From Aquatica leii (lineage: Eukaryota > Arthropoda > Insecta > Coleoptera > Lampyridae): DNA of 64,000 nucleotides. Under the pieces are notes generated by a model that made no database searches, was not told the origin of the DNA, and was given only the letters and a program-made list of their open reading frames with translations. Numbering within the stretch: the first letter of the stretch is position 1; every line of letters begins with the position of its first letter. This document shows, piece by piece, positions 20,456 to 32,511 of this stretch. The stretch is taken from contig CM069434.1 in NCBI GenBank assembly GCA_035610365.1, positions 96,336,806 to 96,400,805 on the forward strand. Reading direction: 5' to 3'. The translations under genes and the position numbers were made by a program.

Positions 20456-23400
20456 CGAAAGGTGTCGTATATGCAGTGAATGTAAAATTAAAATCGAAAT
20501 GTTCAGATTTTATTAAAACTTTTGAATGCTTAGTTTTAGAAAGAATTACGGGAAATATTCCAACAGTGTCGTATGCAGCTGCATTAGTGGAAATACCGTC
20601 AAATATACGGTTAGCGGACGAGAAATTTTATATAGAACGCGGTATAGATTTATTATTAGGAGCGAATATTTTTTGGGACATTTTGAACAGGGAACGTATA
20701 CAAATTAGTAGAGACGGACCGTTATTACAAAATACGCGGTTAGGTTGGATAGTAGCAGGTAGTTTGAACAATTACGAAGTTCGGACTTTTAAATCGCAAT
20801 CGTTTTGCGCCTTATCTGAATCACTACAAAAATTTTGGAAAATAGAGGAATTATCAGAAGCTAAAATTAACGAAACAGAAATGGCGAATCATTGTGAACA
20901 GAGTTTTGTTGAAAACACAAGGCGCAATAAAGACGGAAAATTTATAGTAACGATGCCTTTAAAGGATAACGTACAAGGTGTTGGTAACTCACGAAAACTA
21001 GCATTGAATCGATTGTTAATAACGGAAAAACGATTAAATAAATATACAAATTTAAAAAACGAGTATAGAAATTTCATGAAAGAATACGTAGAAGCAGGAC
21101 ATATGACCGAAATAATAGAATCTCCTGAACGCGAAAACAAAACGTACTACCTCTCACATCACGCTATAATTAAGGAATCGAGTCTCAAAACTAAATTAAG
21201 GGTTGTTTTTGACGCGTCGATGAAAACGGAAAACGGTGTATCTTTAAATGATATGCAATTAGTAGGTCCGAAGGTTTAAGATGATTTATGGGAAATTTTA
21301 ATTCGTTTTAGAAGCTTTAAATATGTTATCAGCGCCGATATAGCTAAGATGTATTTACAGATACTTATTGATAAAAATCAACGTAATCTACAACGAGTTT
21401 TATGGCGTTTTGACGAGAAGGATGAAATCAAATGTTATACTATGAACACCGTCACTTTCGGGGTGTCATCGTCACCATTCTTAGCCACACGATGTTTAAA
21501 ACAATTGGCTTTAGAAAATCAAGTTGCGCATCCGGTAGCAAGTTTGGCAATCTTAAACGGTTTTTATATGGATGACTTGTTAACCGGTGCAAATACTATT
21601 GCGGAAACTATATTTTTACAAAGAGAAATAACCGATATATTAAATACAGCAAAATTTAGTTTAAGAAAATGGCTTTCAAACGATCGGCGAATAATAAACG
21701 GTTTAAACACGGCGCGTGTTGATCAAATAAGAGTGTTAGATGAGGATCAACCTAACAAAACTTTAGGTATTTATTGGCATGCACAAGAAGATTTGTTGCG
21801 TTATTCAATTAAAACATTTAATAATGACGCAAACGTAACAAAGCGAATAGTTTTTTCGATAATTAGTAAGATATTTGATCCGTTGGGTTTGATTGGACCG
21901 GTGATTGTAGTTGGAAAGGTAATGATGCAACGCTTGTGGCAATTAAAAATTGGTTGGGACGAAACGTTACCGGCACAAGTGTTACAAAAATGGTTTCAAT
22001 TCAAAAATAATTTACATTTTCTTAATCAAGTTCAAGTACCGAGGTTTGTGTTAGGTGGACGAGAACGTAAGTTTGAGTTACACGGATTTTGCGATGCTTC
22101 GAGTATAGCATACGGTGCGTGTATTTATGCTAGGGCGTATAATGAAACGGGCCAAGTTAACGTTCGTTTAATATGTTCGAAATCGCGGGTCTCGCCGTTA
22201 CAATTTTTAACTATACCGCGGTTAGAGTTATGTGGGGCGTTATTGTTGGGTCGATTAATGATACAGGTAGAACAGGCGTTTAACATCGGTCCTATAAGGA
22301 AACATTTTTGGTGCGATTCTACGATTGTGCTATGCTGGTTACAAGCTCCATCTAAAAGATGGAATACATTTGTATCGAATCGAGTAGCTGAAATACAGAA
22401 TTTAACAAAAATTAAAAATTGGCGACATGTAAGCAGTCAAAATAACGCCGCAGACGTTTTATCGAGGGGTTGTTTACCTGAACAATTAAACGGAAACAAT
22501 GTGTGGTTTAGGGGACCGGAATGGTTAATAAAAGAATCTAAGGATTGGCCTAATTCGGAAGTACTGGATATCGCAGAGTTACCAGAAGAAAGAAGAGAAA
22601 GGATTACACTAACAACTATTACAAATAACTGGAACTTATTTGAACGATTTTCTCGTTTGAAAACGTTGAAAAGGGTCACTGCTTATATTCTACGGTTTAT
22701 CGGAATATGTCGTAAAAATCGAAATTTTATAGACGAAGCTTTAACGGGACAAGAATTAAGAGAAGCATTACGAACCTTAATACGCATAGCACAGCAAGAT
22801 ATTTTTAAAGAAGAATTTGAGAGTTTAAGTAAGGGGAAAGCTATTCGGAAATCTAGTACATTAGCATCGTTAACGCCTTTCTTAGATGAACACGGTTTAT
22901 TAAGAGTAGGAGGGCGGTTGCAAAGAGCACGTTTGGAGTATAAAACTACACATCCATACATCTTACCTAAAAGCCATCCATTGAGTTATTTAATTGCGAC
23001 TCAATTACATTTAGATAACTTGCACTGTGGTCCACAGTTTTTGTTATCATGTTTAAGACAAGAGTATTGGCCGATCGGCGGGCGTAATTTAGTAAAAAAG
23101 GTTTACCATAATTGCGTAAGATGTTTTCGTGTAAAACCTAAAGCCTTAACTCATGTTATGGGTTCGCTCCCGGAAGAACGAGTCGTACCGTCACCACCGT
23201 TTTATAACTGCGGCGTTGATTTTGCGGACCCTTATTTAATTAAAGATAAAAAATCTAGAGGATGTCGGTCAATTAAGTGTTATGTATCGTTATTTATCTG
23301 CTTTGTAACAAAGGCGATTCATATTGAGCTAGTGGAAGATTTGAGTACTGAAGGTTTTATACAAGCGCTGCGCAGGTTTATTGCACGTAGAGGTAAACCT

Positions 23401-23760
23401 AAAACGGTGTTTTCCGATAATGCCACTAACTTTGTAGGCGCTCGAAATGAAATTAATCGCATCATAAAAGAAATTAAAACGGAAAGAAAATTAAAAAACT
23501 TTTTTGCGGACGAAGGTGTTGAGTGGAAATTTATTCCACCGCATACTCCTCATTTCGGGGGGCTCTGGGAAGCGGGGGTCAAATCAGTAAAATTCCATCT
23601 AAAAAGGGCTTTGGGAGCTTCGAGTTTAATTTACGAAGAGTTCTTAACGGTTTTAACTCAAATAGAAGCAATTCTTAACTCCCGTCCCTTGTATCCTTTG
23701 TCGTCCAACATTGCCGATTTAAAATTTTCAAAAATTGCATTAAAAACTAGCAAAATTGCA
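20456..23760 (+). pseudogene. BEL element A pol (protease end, RT, RNase H, integrase), broken
   Basis: The frame from 20476 continues the protease and RT N-terminus (GIDLLLGANIFW, LRVVFDAS). It is cut by a TAA at 21277-21279, where relatives have Gln before DDL. The same frame then runs from 21280 through RT (FYMDDLL), RNase H (LHGFCDASSIAYGA, RLELCGALLL), the integrase zinc-binding HHCC-like region (HLDNLHCGPQFL, CVRCFRVK) and the catalytic core (CGVDFADPY, FSDNATNFVGA, HFGGLWEAGVKSV). Thus a single nonsense codon splits an otherwise long pol. Homology ends near 23715 and the last codons to 23760 are not family sequence. Polyprotein domains normally replicate the element in virus-like particles. 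Confidence 0.87.
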
Positions 23761-26114
23761 GTATAAAAGAGAATAAAATACAATTAGTTGCGGTATGTGT
23801 CTGTACTCGTATAGACAAGTTTTTCACAAAAAATTATTTTCTCATCACCACATAAATTTCACGATTAGTGCTATACGTTTTAATTTGCGTATTTAGTTGA
23901 ACCGTTGCTTGAACTAATTAGTGCAAAACGTCTAAAACTATCAAAAACTTTATAGAATTAAAAACAATAAAAATGTCGGTAAGTAACATAATATCTCATT
24001 CGTAAGTTATGATTAGGTAAAACGCTTTAAAGACATAACAAAACTTTAAGATAAGGTGATTATGATATTATTACGGTTCGTTTGAATGTGGTAGACAATG
24101 TTGCACTTGACAAATTAGCACAATTCTGGACTTCAATTGTCTTTATTTATTTCTTAAAAATAAATTAATATGCACTACCTACGTTTTGATTGCTATCTGC
24201 AATCAAAACGTAGTATATATTTATTTATTGTTAAGAAACAGTAGTATTCATATGATGACGATTGCAGATATTCAAGCAATCGAAACGTATTGTATACTGT
24301 ATATTAAGTTATTAAAAAAAATAAAGACAATGGAAGTCAATAAATGTGCTATTTGTTACTGTTGTTATTAAGGAAAACGGGGAAAAGCGTCAAGTTAAAA
24401 TACGTTTAAATGTAGAATTTACTTGTAATTTAATTTTTTTTATTAAATTGCAAGAAAATTTGCATTATTGTTGAAAATTGCTGAAAAATTGCAATAAAAC
24501 CAAAAATTGCAGAAAATTGCAAATGCCACAACTTCCGCTCTTTAATTATAAGCATATAATTGCATAAAAATTGTTTCTTGTTCCGTTAACCTCACTATTA
24601 GAGGTAACTTAACTGAACAGTTTTTTTGCACTCTCTCTGACTATTTTTTTCATATTTAACATGTAATTTCTTGTATACAGGGCATTTTTTTTAAATAAGT
24701 TGCAGAAAGGAGTTTAATGATACAAGGAAAAGAACTCTTTAGAAATTAAATATGTGGAGTCGGAAGACGCTGTGAAATTAACACTATAGGTAAGAACAAA
24801 ATTTTTTTAGCCAAGGTCTATTACCCACTAATAATACTATATCTAATATTCACATTCGCACTTAAATTTTGATTGAACCTAGAAAAGTAGTTATAATCGA
24901 AGTCAGAAGCGTCACTATTAAGATTCAATAGGGATTAGCTGCATTTTTTAAAGTTATTACAAAAACGATATTCTGATTATAACAATAATTTATTTAAAAG
25001 TTTTAAGGTAGATTTTGGTTGCAATTTATCACCTGATGCCGACTGCTAATTAAGATTATACAGTCGAAACAATAATTGTAGTTAGTTTTTATAAATACAA
25101 ACTTGGATAAGACATATTTTATTATTAGTATAATTTAAAAGTGTTTAGTGAAATCTATTACCAACAAATTCAACCAACGTAGGAGTAGAAGACGAGATTA
25201 AGTCGTGCTTCAGGAATTCAGCTGTAAGAGCGGCGAAATAAATGGAAGAATCAGAATAAGAGCTACAAGATTATTTTGTGGTAACAATTCCAATTATTTT
25301 ATTACTCATTTTTAAAAAAGGAATATAGGTTTTTTTTTTATTAATGGTAAAGTTATATTATTGTGTATGTTTTTATTTTACTTTTAAAACATTTTTTAAG
25401 TAATTATTAAGTTTTGTTTTTGTATTGTTTATAAATTATTTCATGAAATGTGTAATCAATTTTTAAAAATTTGAATTTTTTGTATTGGTTTTCTGGCATT
25501 GCATTGTCTTATATATTATATATATCGTTGTTTTTTGTTGTATTGTGTATTAATGTGGCAAAATTGAGTGAATACTAAAAAAAATTTTCCATCATGCATT
25601 CTGGTTTTCAGGATTTTGTGTAGCTAGTTCATTCTGTAGTGGGACTATGCCTGATTCAGCCACTGCATTACTTAAGTGTTCAAAATCACTTACAATGTCA
25701 ACCAACCGTTACTTGTAATGCTATACTCTGAAGATCGGCGATTTCAAGTATAGTGCACCAATCGGCGACAAAGTAGATGTGTTTCAGATGAGTCATTGCC
25801 TAATAGTTTTTAGAAACAAATTCTTTAATAACTTTTTTTGTATCAAATACCCTGAAAATAATTATTTATTATAGTATTTTATTAAACTATAAAAAAATAA
25901 CATTTCATTGGCCAAGTGTTCCAAATCAAGTAACTTACGTACTAGTTCCAAGTTCTTTAAAAAAGTCAATAGGTGTGATTTCCGACAAAAAGTTTAGGTT
26001 TCATATTAAAACAATGTATTTCTAAAAATAAATAACAACATAAATAGTAACAATTAATTCATTGATTTCCAAACATAAAAACATTTTCTTTATAAGATAT
26101 ATTATTAAAATTGT
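23761..26114. other. Intergenic, one perfect hairpin
   Basis: About 2.35 kb without a gene. A perfect 15-bp stem with a 5-base loop lies at 24179-24213 (CTACGTTTTGATTGC / GCAATCAAAACGTAG), and a looser related word occurs near 24265-24290. The rest is AT-rich, with no LTR matching element A and no other structure that I can support. It is the 3' flank of the kinesin gene, which ends at 26115. Confidence 0.5.
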
Positions 26115-29100
26115 CTAAATTAGTGTAGCTAGGTATTTTTTTAAGTCCTTAATTTTTTCGTTAGCAATAATTTTACTTTTTAATAGGTTAACATTAGTTT
26201 CGTGTTTCAATTTTAATTCCAAATAAGATTTCTTCTTTTCGTTTAATATCTTGTCTAAATCTAAACTTTCTGACTTTGCTCTGTCCATCTCATCCTGCTC
26301 AATTTTCAATTTTAATTGAAGTTGCTGTATCTCATCCTCATCCTTTAATCTATCTTCTACGTTACCTTCATTCTCCTCATCTTCATTGTCATTCTCTTCG
26401 AAAGAGCTATTTAAAACAATAAATGACATTTCGGGTCTTTTAATATCATGTTCAACGTCTCTCAAAGTTTCTGCTAACGAACATTGTAATTCGTCGATTT
26501 TTTTTTCCCAATATTTATTAGTATCATCTAAGACTACTTTATATGACCTAATGACGTGCTCTCGATCTTCTTCGCTGTCCAATCGTTGTTGTTTTAACTC
26601 GTTTGACAAAAATGCAATTTGCTCCTGTAGCTCCTTGACATTCATTTTATCGATTTGTGTATCAAGAAGTTCAGAAACTTTTTTCGTTCTGCAAGCTTTT
26701 AACATTTGTTGTTCAACTATAACATCTTTTGCAATTGCTGAAAATTGCAAAACATGTTGCGTTTCTTCAAACATTTCGCGACAAGTATTAATATTAACGA
26801 TCATCCACACTGATTCGTATCCCAAAAGCGCTTTTTGAAATAATTGAGTTAGTTTCGATTCTCGAAATGGAATTACTTTACTGGTTTTTAATTTTTGATT
26901 GTCTCTTATTAATTTTATGCAACGTCCTAAAACTAGAAGAGACGTGTTAATGCTGTTTGATTCTTTTAATCTGTCCCCGACATTCTGGGTTTTCTTTATA
27001 CGTTCAGAACCAGCTAGATCACAAAAATTAAATACACTAACGAACTCTTCTTTGTTCGTAGTAGACGCTTGAGCTATTTTTAAGGTAAATACACAATGCG
27101 AACGGCTCGAGTGACTGTTTACAGATGTGGCAGCATACTTTAAATTATGTAAACCATATTGAAGTATTAAATACGCCTCTAACCCAGATGACACGCTTAT
27201 AGATGTTAAGCCTTTAATATATGTATCACCATTTACGTTTCCCAAGCATAATTTTTGACGTGATTGGCCTTTGCATGGGTGTGGTTTTAGTAAGTCGTAT
27301 ATGTTTTCATTATATATTTCTGCAAACGAAACACATACGTTTAACATTACATCAGGTCCTAAAGCTTGATCTATTAGTCCTACGAGTTCGTTGCTCAATC
27401 TTTCTTGCATCGCTCTGCAACGAAATAAATGATTACAATTTATACGATATACCAGTACTCATAAATATGAAAACTATTATCAAACAGTGCTACAAAAACA
27501 AACTAGTTATCGAAAACTGTATAAAGACATACATTTGTAGATATTATACTGGTATTGTGTTTTTATTAGATTATTGTGCTACAGTGTATAAATATGTAGT
27601 GAGCATAGAAATAGATATAAAAAAACATGTGCAGAGAGAAAGAAAGTAGCGAACAGGTGCAAAAAATTTTAGGCAGATACAGTTATATAGTGGAAAAGTC
27701 GTTGACCACCCACCAAGAAAAGCCAATTGACAACCTTAAAAAAAATTAAAACTTCGAATTAAACGTGTACAGAGAATAAAATAAGCACACAAACTTTCGT
27801 ACTCCTTGGAAATTCTTACTACAGTTTTCATTTATTTTCTTGATAAACTATATTTGTCCAATTAAACTTGTCCCGTGACAACGCGCCTTGACCAGTTGAT
27901 CAATTTTTGAGCAGATCAAGAAAAGATTCACCGAAACTTAATCGTTCAAGTGATGAGTAATCTCACATTTGCTTTCAAATTGATATGTATTTTTAATAGT
28001 GTAAGCATCAGTTCACTTTTAAGTGATCACCCTATGTGCATGTGTTTGGCTCTTTAACCAAAAAATTGGAAAAGAAATGATCAAATGTGGATTTTTTATA
28101 GATCAAGAATTACAATTTTTATCAGTTACTTCTGATAGAGTAATTGGCAAAGTTGAAGTGTCCGTATTCATCCGGAAATATGTCACCACAGGAAGGCACT
28201 GAAAGCAGAAAAATATTATTTTGGAAAAAAAATGGAACCATCAATAAAAATCATAAATGATTTTTTCAAATTCCATATTACTAAAATATTGTACTGTTAT
28301 TTTGCTGTTTGGACACCACTGGGTCTTAAAATGGAAACAATCGAATGTTAAACAAACTTCAATCTTTTTATATGAACTGCATGCTTCCTGAGTTGATTGA
28401 TAGTAGGCTAGACATAAATATGGCCATTAGAGAACCGTCATATGTTGAAAATGTGATTAACCAAAGTAAAGCGGATTTGAGTGCTAGAAAGATTTGTAAA
28501 AAGAAAAAAAATGCATAATTTTTGTACAACTAGGTTGTTCTTCTAGTCTCACAAAAATACCAAACTACGAATATTTTAAACACAAAAAAGTTAATTTATA
28601 TATCCTTTTTTTTTAATAAACTAAATTGTTTATTTGTTCCTTGTTCCCGTAGGCCGTATTCAAGTAATTGACAGACACAGAATAGCGTTTCTTGACTAAC
28701 TTAAATGATGCATAATAGCCAAAATAATAGCATACTTTAGATTCAATTTTGAATTTGATCCCTTCTTAAAGTGGTTGGTGACTTTCCGAGTATTCGAACT
28801 AGACGGCGTTACTTTCTATATTTAAAGAAAGTACAATATTTGCATTTACAGAGTGTAAGGTCGTGGCTGTTTTTTAACACAAAAATATAAAATTTTAAAC
28901 AAAAAAACATATTTTGGAAAGAAACAAAGAATAGAACACTCGTCCATAGAATTAGATTTTACATTTTTATTTTAGTCGAAGTTATAAAGCAAATTGAAAG
29001 CGACCTTTAAATTAGTATTTTCAAGTTCTGTAAAATGACATATGTATTTTCGCCATTATACACTAGTAACGTAATTATTAATTATTACAATGCCCTGAAT

Positions 29101-30834
29101 TTCAATTTCCACGCGCGTAGCGGCTTTTTTACACATTGGCAACGAGAGTAGCCTAGACTCTTAAGGTGTAAAATTCGAATCTAATAAGGATGAAAAAAAT
29201 TATAGTAGTAGAGAAATAATTGCTCTTTGAATTTTCGTTAATATAGTTTGAGTTCGTCATTACAGTTAAAAGTTATTGAAGGAATGCGTTTACGTAAAAA
29301 TATGCTGCAAATTTGAACTTCGCTTCAATCACATTTTCTTGTCTTGAGTACAATTTCATCAATTTCTGCAAGTAAACAACTGTTTTCCTTACACCTGAAT
29401 TTTTATTGGCATAACACTTTTCTAATGCATCTGTCGAAAAGATATTTAAAATGATTAAGCAAAACTATGTTCCAAAATTCCTAAATATTATATAATTTAT
29501 TCACAGATCCAAGCTGTGCATGATCGACTGCTCAAAAAAACCTCCTGTGTTTACTGCAATTTAGAAAGAAATTTAGCATATCAGTTTCGAACCAAGTGAT
29601 TGTCACACGAGTGTACAAATAAAGAAGACTACAAAACATACTAAAAATAGACAGTTATAATCAAAGTAAAAATAAAAAAATAATTAGATTTAGAAATCAG
29701 AAAACCTGGTTGTGTGCTGATTTGCCAGGCACATTACTGATATTAATTTAAAGGGGCTTTAGGCAACTGTGATGACAAGTTAACAATAAATAGGAAAGTT
29801 TCACAGTTTGTGATATTGTTATTCTTGCTTTTTATGAAACAAGTTATTTAAAATCAGAATATTGTTGATTTTTATCACATAATAGTAGAACTTAGTAAAC
29901 AGTTCATCGTAAACTTACTTATAAGTTTGTTTATGTAATGCACAATCCATATTTGTATGTTTTGAAAGAAGTATTTGCCGATCCATTTTATCTTTAAGGC
30001 ACTCAGCCTCAGTCATATAAGAAATTCCACCAGAAGCATTAGGTTTAATTAGAGGTACTTCTGGTAAGGTTGGCAAAGTTCGAAACAAATATTCAAGTGA
30101 TCTAGGTATAATTCCAGGTTCTTCGCTAGTGCCAACAATAGTAAATGTTTTTCCTGCAAACAATTAAAAGATATTTTCAATCAACAAATATTTAAGGTAA
30201 ATTTACCTGAGCCTGAAGCACCATATGATATCAAAGTACAATTACTTCCATTTATAAATTCCAGAACTTTCCCTTTAACAACTTCGTCAAATAGTTTAGT
30301 TTGATTACTATTTGGGCCAATAATTTTCGAAAATTTAAATGTTCTGGTGATTGATTCATTTTCATGTACATTTCTAGCATGTTGAAGTTCAATTGGTACT
30401 CGGCAGAGTAGTGTTATGTCATTTTCGATTTCATATAATTCTCCAAGATTTTCCACGCCTTTAATTCTTAAATAAATGGTAAAGTAGTTTGTCCTCCTGT
30501 TGGCAAGTTGTAGTTAGTTTAAGTTTTTTATCTTCTTTAGGAGGGCAATAAAAACCACTCTAAACTGTTTTTATGGCTACGTTTCGTGCCTCTAGCGTGC
30601 ACTTCTTCAGGCCACTGAAAATTTATTTACGGTAAATAAACCTGATAGTGATCAATCTAAAATAAGTGCTTTATGACATTACTTTTTTAAAACAATGTTA
30701 TTTTCACTTGCATTATTAACAATTTCTTCAGATGTACCTTCATAGGAATCGTAGTGTTTAGCTAAATTTATTCGTACGTTGGTGTATCTGTAATTTTTAG
30801 ACAAAGTAGGATCCCGTGCGCTAATATAAGACAT
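26115..30834 (-). CDS. Kinesin-6 family motor protein (subito/KIF20-like), four exons, 648 aa
   Basis: Exons 30834-30683, 30466-30207, 30153-29919 and 27414-26115 join in phases 2, 1 and 2 to 1947 nt with one stop at the end. The P-loop GASGSGKT spans exons 2 and 3. Exon 4 has switch I NSHSSRSH, switch II DLAGSER and VIPFRESKLTQLFQ. MFEETQHVLQFSAIAKDV marks the kinesin-6 group. The rest is acidic coiled coil. Drosophila Subito is of similar size; such motors act in the spindle midzone and cytokinesis. Introns are 216, 53 and 2504 bp. Intron 1 contains a 156-bp insertion absent from the right-arm copy. A BEL LTR begins 104 bp upstream of the ATG, pointing away. An alternative exon-2 start 11 bp upstream would read VYLRIK, but it breaks the phase. 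The insertion destroys that option here. Confidence 0.85.
28100..28518 (+). pseudogene. YqaJ-family relic in kinesin intron 3
   Basis: With frame changes the plus strand reads like the C-terminal part of the YqaJ-like nuclease family found at 40.4-42.4 kb on the other strand: EVxCPYSSGNMSPQEG, then INKNHK, FFQIPYY, and finally MLPELIDSRLDINMAIREPS ending in a lysine cluster and stop. The 40.4-kb gene ends in a matching KCILPEIIRGN-LK segment. The relic is antisense to the kinesin transcript and much decayed. No element boundary is visible. Confidence 0.55.
30469..30640 (-). mobile_element. 156-bp insertion with 8-bp target duplication, Penelope-like relic
   Basis: The inserted bases are 30477-30632, flanked by TAAATAAA at 30469-30476 and 30633-30640. 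The right-arm copy has a single TAAATAAA (in reverse complement) and no insert, so this is a direct empty-site comparison. On the minus strand the insert reads CTGAAGAAGTGC...GCACGAAACG, which resembles the hammerhead core of Penelope elements with one change in the first box, followed by an ATAAAAAC/GTTTTTAT hairpin. It sits at the intron-1/exon-2 border of the left kinesin. Confidence 0.7.
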
Positions 30835-30933
30835 ATTTTTCTTGAAATAATTGGTGATATTTTAAATATTAATAAAGAATTTCTTATTTTACATCAAATG
30901 GCAACAGACCGTTAACTACAAAAGCCCAGGATA

Positions 30934-30938
30934 ATGTG
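30934..30938 (+). repeat. Target duplication of BEL element B, left arm
   Basis: ATGTG precedes the 5' LTR here. It is the reverse complement of CACAT, which flanks both ends of the right-arm copy. The other copy is missing in this arm because element B is cut off at 36888. Confidence 0.75.
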
Positions 30939-31128
30939 TGTTGCGTATTCGTTGCGATTCAATTTGGGATTCCTGGTTTGGATTGATAAGTGTTGTGATT
31001 GTAGATAAAAATTGTAAACGTATTATTGTTATTGCATTTTTCAACATCGTATGTTTTATCAAGTTAAATAAACGTATGTTATTTTGAATCAAGTTATTCA
31101 ATTAAATAAAATATAACGAAGAATTACA
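30939..31128 (+). repeat. 5' LTR of BEL element B, left arm
   Basis: This 190-bp LTR begins TGTTGCG and ends ATTACA, and matches the right-arm LTRs at 62692-62881 and 56885-57077. It is followed at once by TGGTCCTATCGAGTCGG, a BEL-type primer-site region. It lies between the kinesin start and gag, so any LTR promoter fires away from kinesin. Confidence 0.88.
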
Positions 31129-31340
31129 TGGTCCTATCGAGTCGGATAAGCAGTGATATCCACATATTAATCAATCAGTCATCATCAACTATGAAAAGCA
31201 TACTGTGTCAGAAGCAAATAAGTCCTTTCCATTTACTCGTTCCTTTATATTTTTCCGCTTGTGTGTTAATTTGTAAAGGTGCTGTAATTTACGTGTCAAT
31301 AATTATTTTGTTACTAATAAAAAAAAACATTTCAATCAAA

Positions 31341-32511
31341 ATGTCAGATATAAAACAATTAAATCAAAAACGCGGTCAACTTAGTTCACAATTAAAAAGA
31401 TTCGAAACATTTGTTAACGGAATTAATCCCTCGACGTCTCGATATGAAGTATCTACGCGATTAGAAAAAATAAAAACCGTATGGTCCGAATTCGCACAAT
31501 GTCAGTCAGATATTGAATTAATCGACAGTAGCGAAGAGCAATTAAATTATAGAGATACCTTTGAAAATAAGTTTTATAAAATCGTGGCTAGGGCAAAGGA
31601 ATATTTATCTAATTCGCAATCAACCTCTTCAAGCTCAAATAATAGTTTAACTAAAGTTAAATTGCCAACGTTAAAAAAAATTTAGCGGCTTGTACAGCGA
31701 CTATATGCAATTTTATGATTCGTTTAATGCATTAGTAAACAATAATTCTGAATTAACAAACGTTCAAAGATTTTATTACTTAAAATCTTGTCTAAAATGT
31801 TACGCGTTGCAGGTGGTGCAATCCTTAGAAGTCACCGATGCAAATTACAATATTGCATGGTCGCTTTTAAAGGAACGCTATGAAAAAACGTATAATAATA
31901 AACTGGCAGTAAAAAAGTTATTTGATTTACCAATTTTGTTAAAAGAATCCGCGAAAGATTTACGCAAATTTCTTGACGACTTTTTAAAAAACTTACGTGC
32001 TTTGCAAAATTTAGGTGAACCTGTAGATAAATTAAAATTATGTACAAATTGTTTTCGGTCAAATCATAAAACGTCAGAATGCGTATCAGTTGGCTGTAAA
32101 CGTTGTAATCGCAAACACAACACTCTTTCGCATTTAGATACTAATAATAATAATAGCATTCCTAACATCGTAAATACAAGGGACCTCGAAATAGTTAAAG
32201 GTTCGCCATCAAACGATAATCACTTAGAAAACGAAACAAACGTTTTGTGTTCATCAAATTTGTCTAATAACAATTGCAATTATAACACTGTTTTACTTTC
32301 AACAGCAATCATAGAAATCTACGATAATAATAATTTTCCTATTAAATGCCTTGCGCTTTTAGACTCAGGATCGATGTTCAATTTTATAACAAAAAACTTA
32401 CTTTCCAAATTAAAATTACCAGTTCAACAAATTAATTTACCCCTATTTGGAATTAACAATTCGGCTTTGTGTTCACGTGTAAGAACGGCAGCTAAAATTA
32501 AATCGTTGTAA
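31341..32511 (+). pseudogene. BEL element B gag and protease, left arm, broken
   Basis: Gag starts at the ATG at 31341 (MSDIKQLNQ), in one frame to a TAG at 31683-31685 after LPTLKK, then continues in another frame from 31690. The identical frameshift is present in the right arm. Similarity to element A shows an internal deletion: DDFLKNLRALQNLGEPVD jumps straight to the zinc knuckle CTNCFRSNHKTSEC and CKRCNRKHNTLSH. The end holds a retropepsin motif LLDSGSMFNFI with an intact D-S-G. A TAA at 32509-32511 then interrupts the frame. Only the stop and shift pattern matters for function: this Gag could not have been made whole even before the duplication. Confidence 0.82.

Larger units (their letters stand above)
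18300..23715 (+). mobile_element. BEL/Pao LTR retrotransposon A, 3'-truncated
   Basis: The element shows 5' LTR, a leader of about 450 bp, gag with zinc knuckles, then protease, RT, RNase H and integrase in the BEL/Pao order. Similarity to the family stops inside the integrase C-terminal part after ALNSRPLYPLSS-type sequence near 23715. The integrase tail and 3' LTR are absent, and no second LTR or target duplication is visible. Codon usage in the coding part is richer in CG than the flanks. Lesions are few (one frameshift, one stop), so truncation is probably the main cause of death. Confidence 0.85.

Noticed and set aside
23716..26114. 3' LTR of BEL element A
   Set aside because: I looked for a second copy of the 18.3-18.5 kb sequence downstream of the truncated pol and found none.
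26386..26838. 150-codon plus-strand frame
   Set aside because: Antisense to kinesin exon 4, where the minus strand has clear motor motifs.
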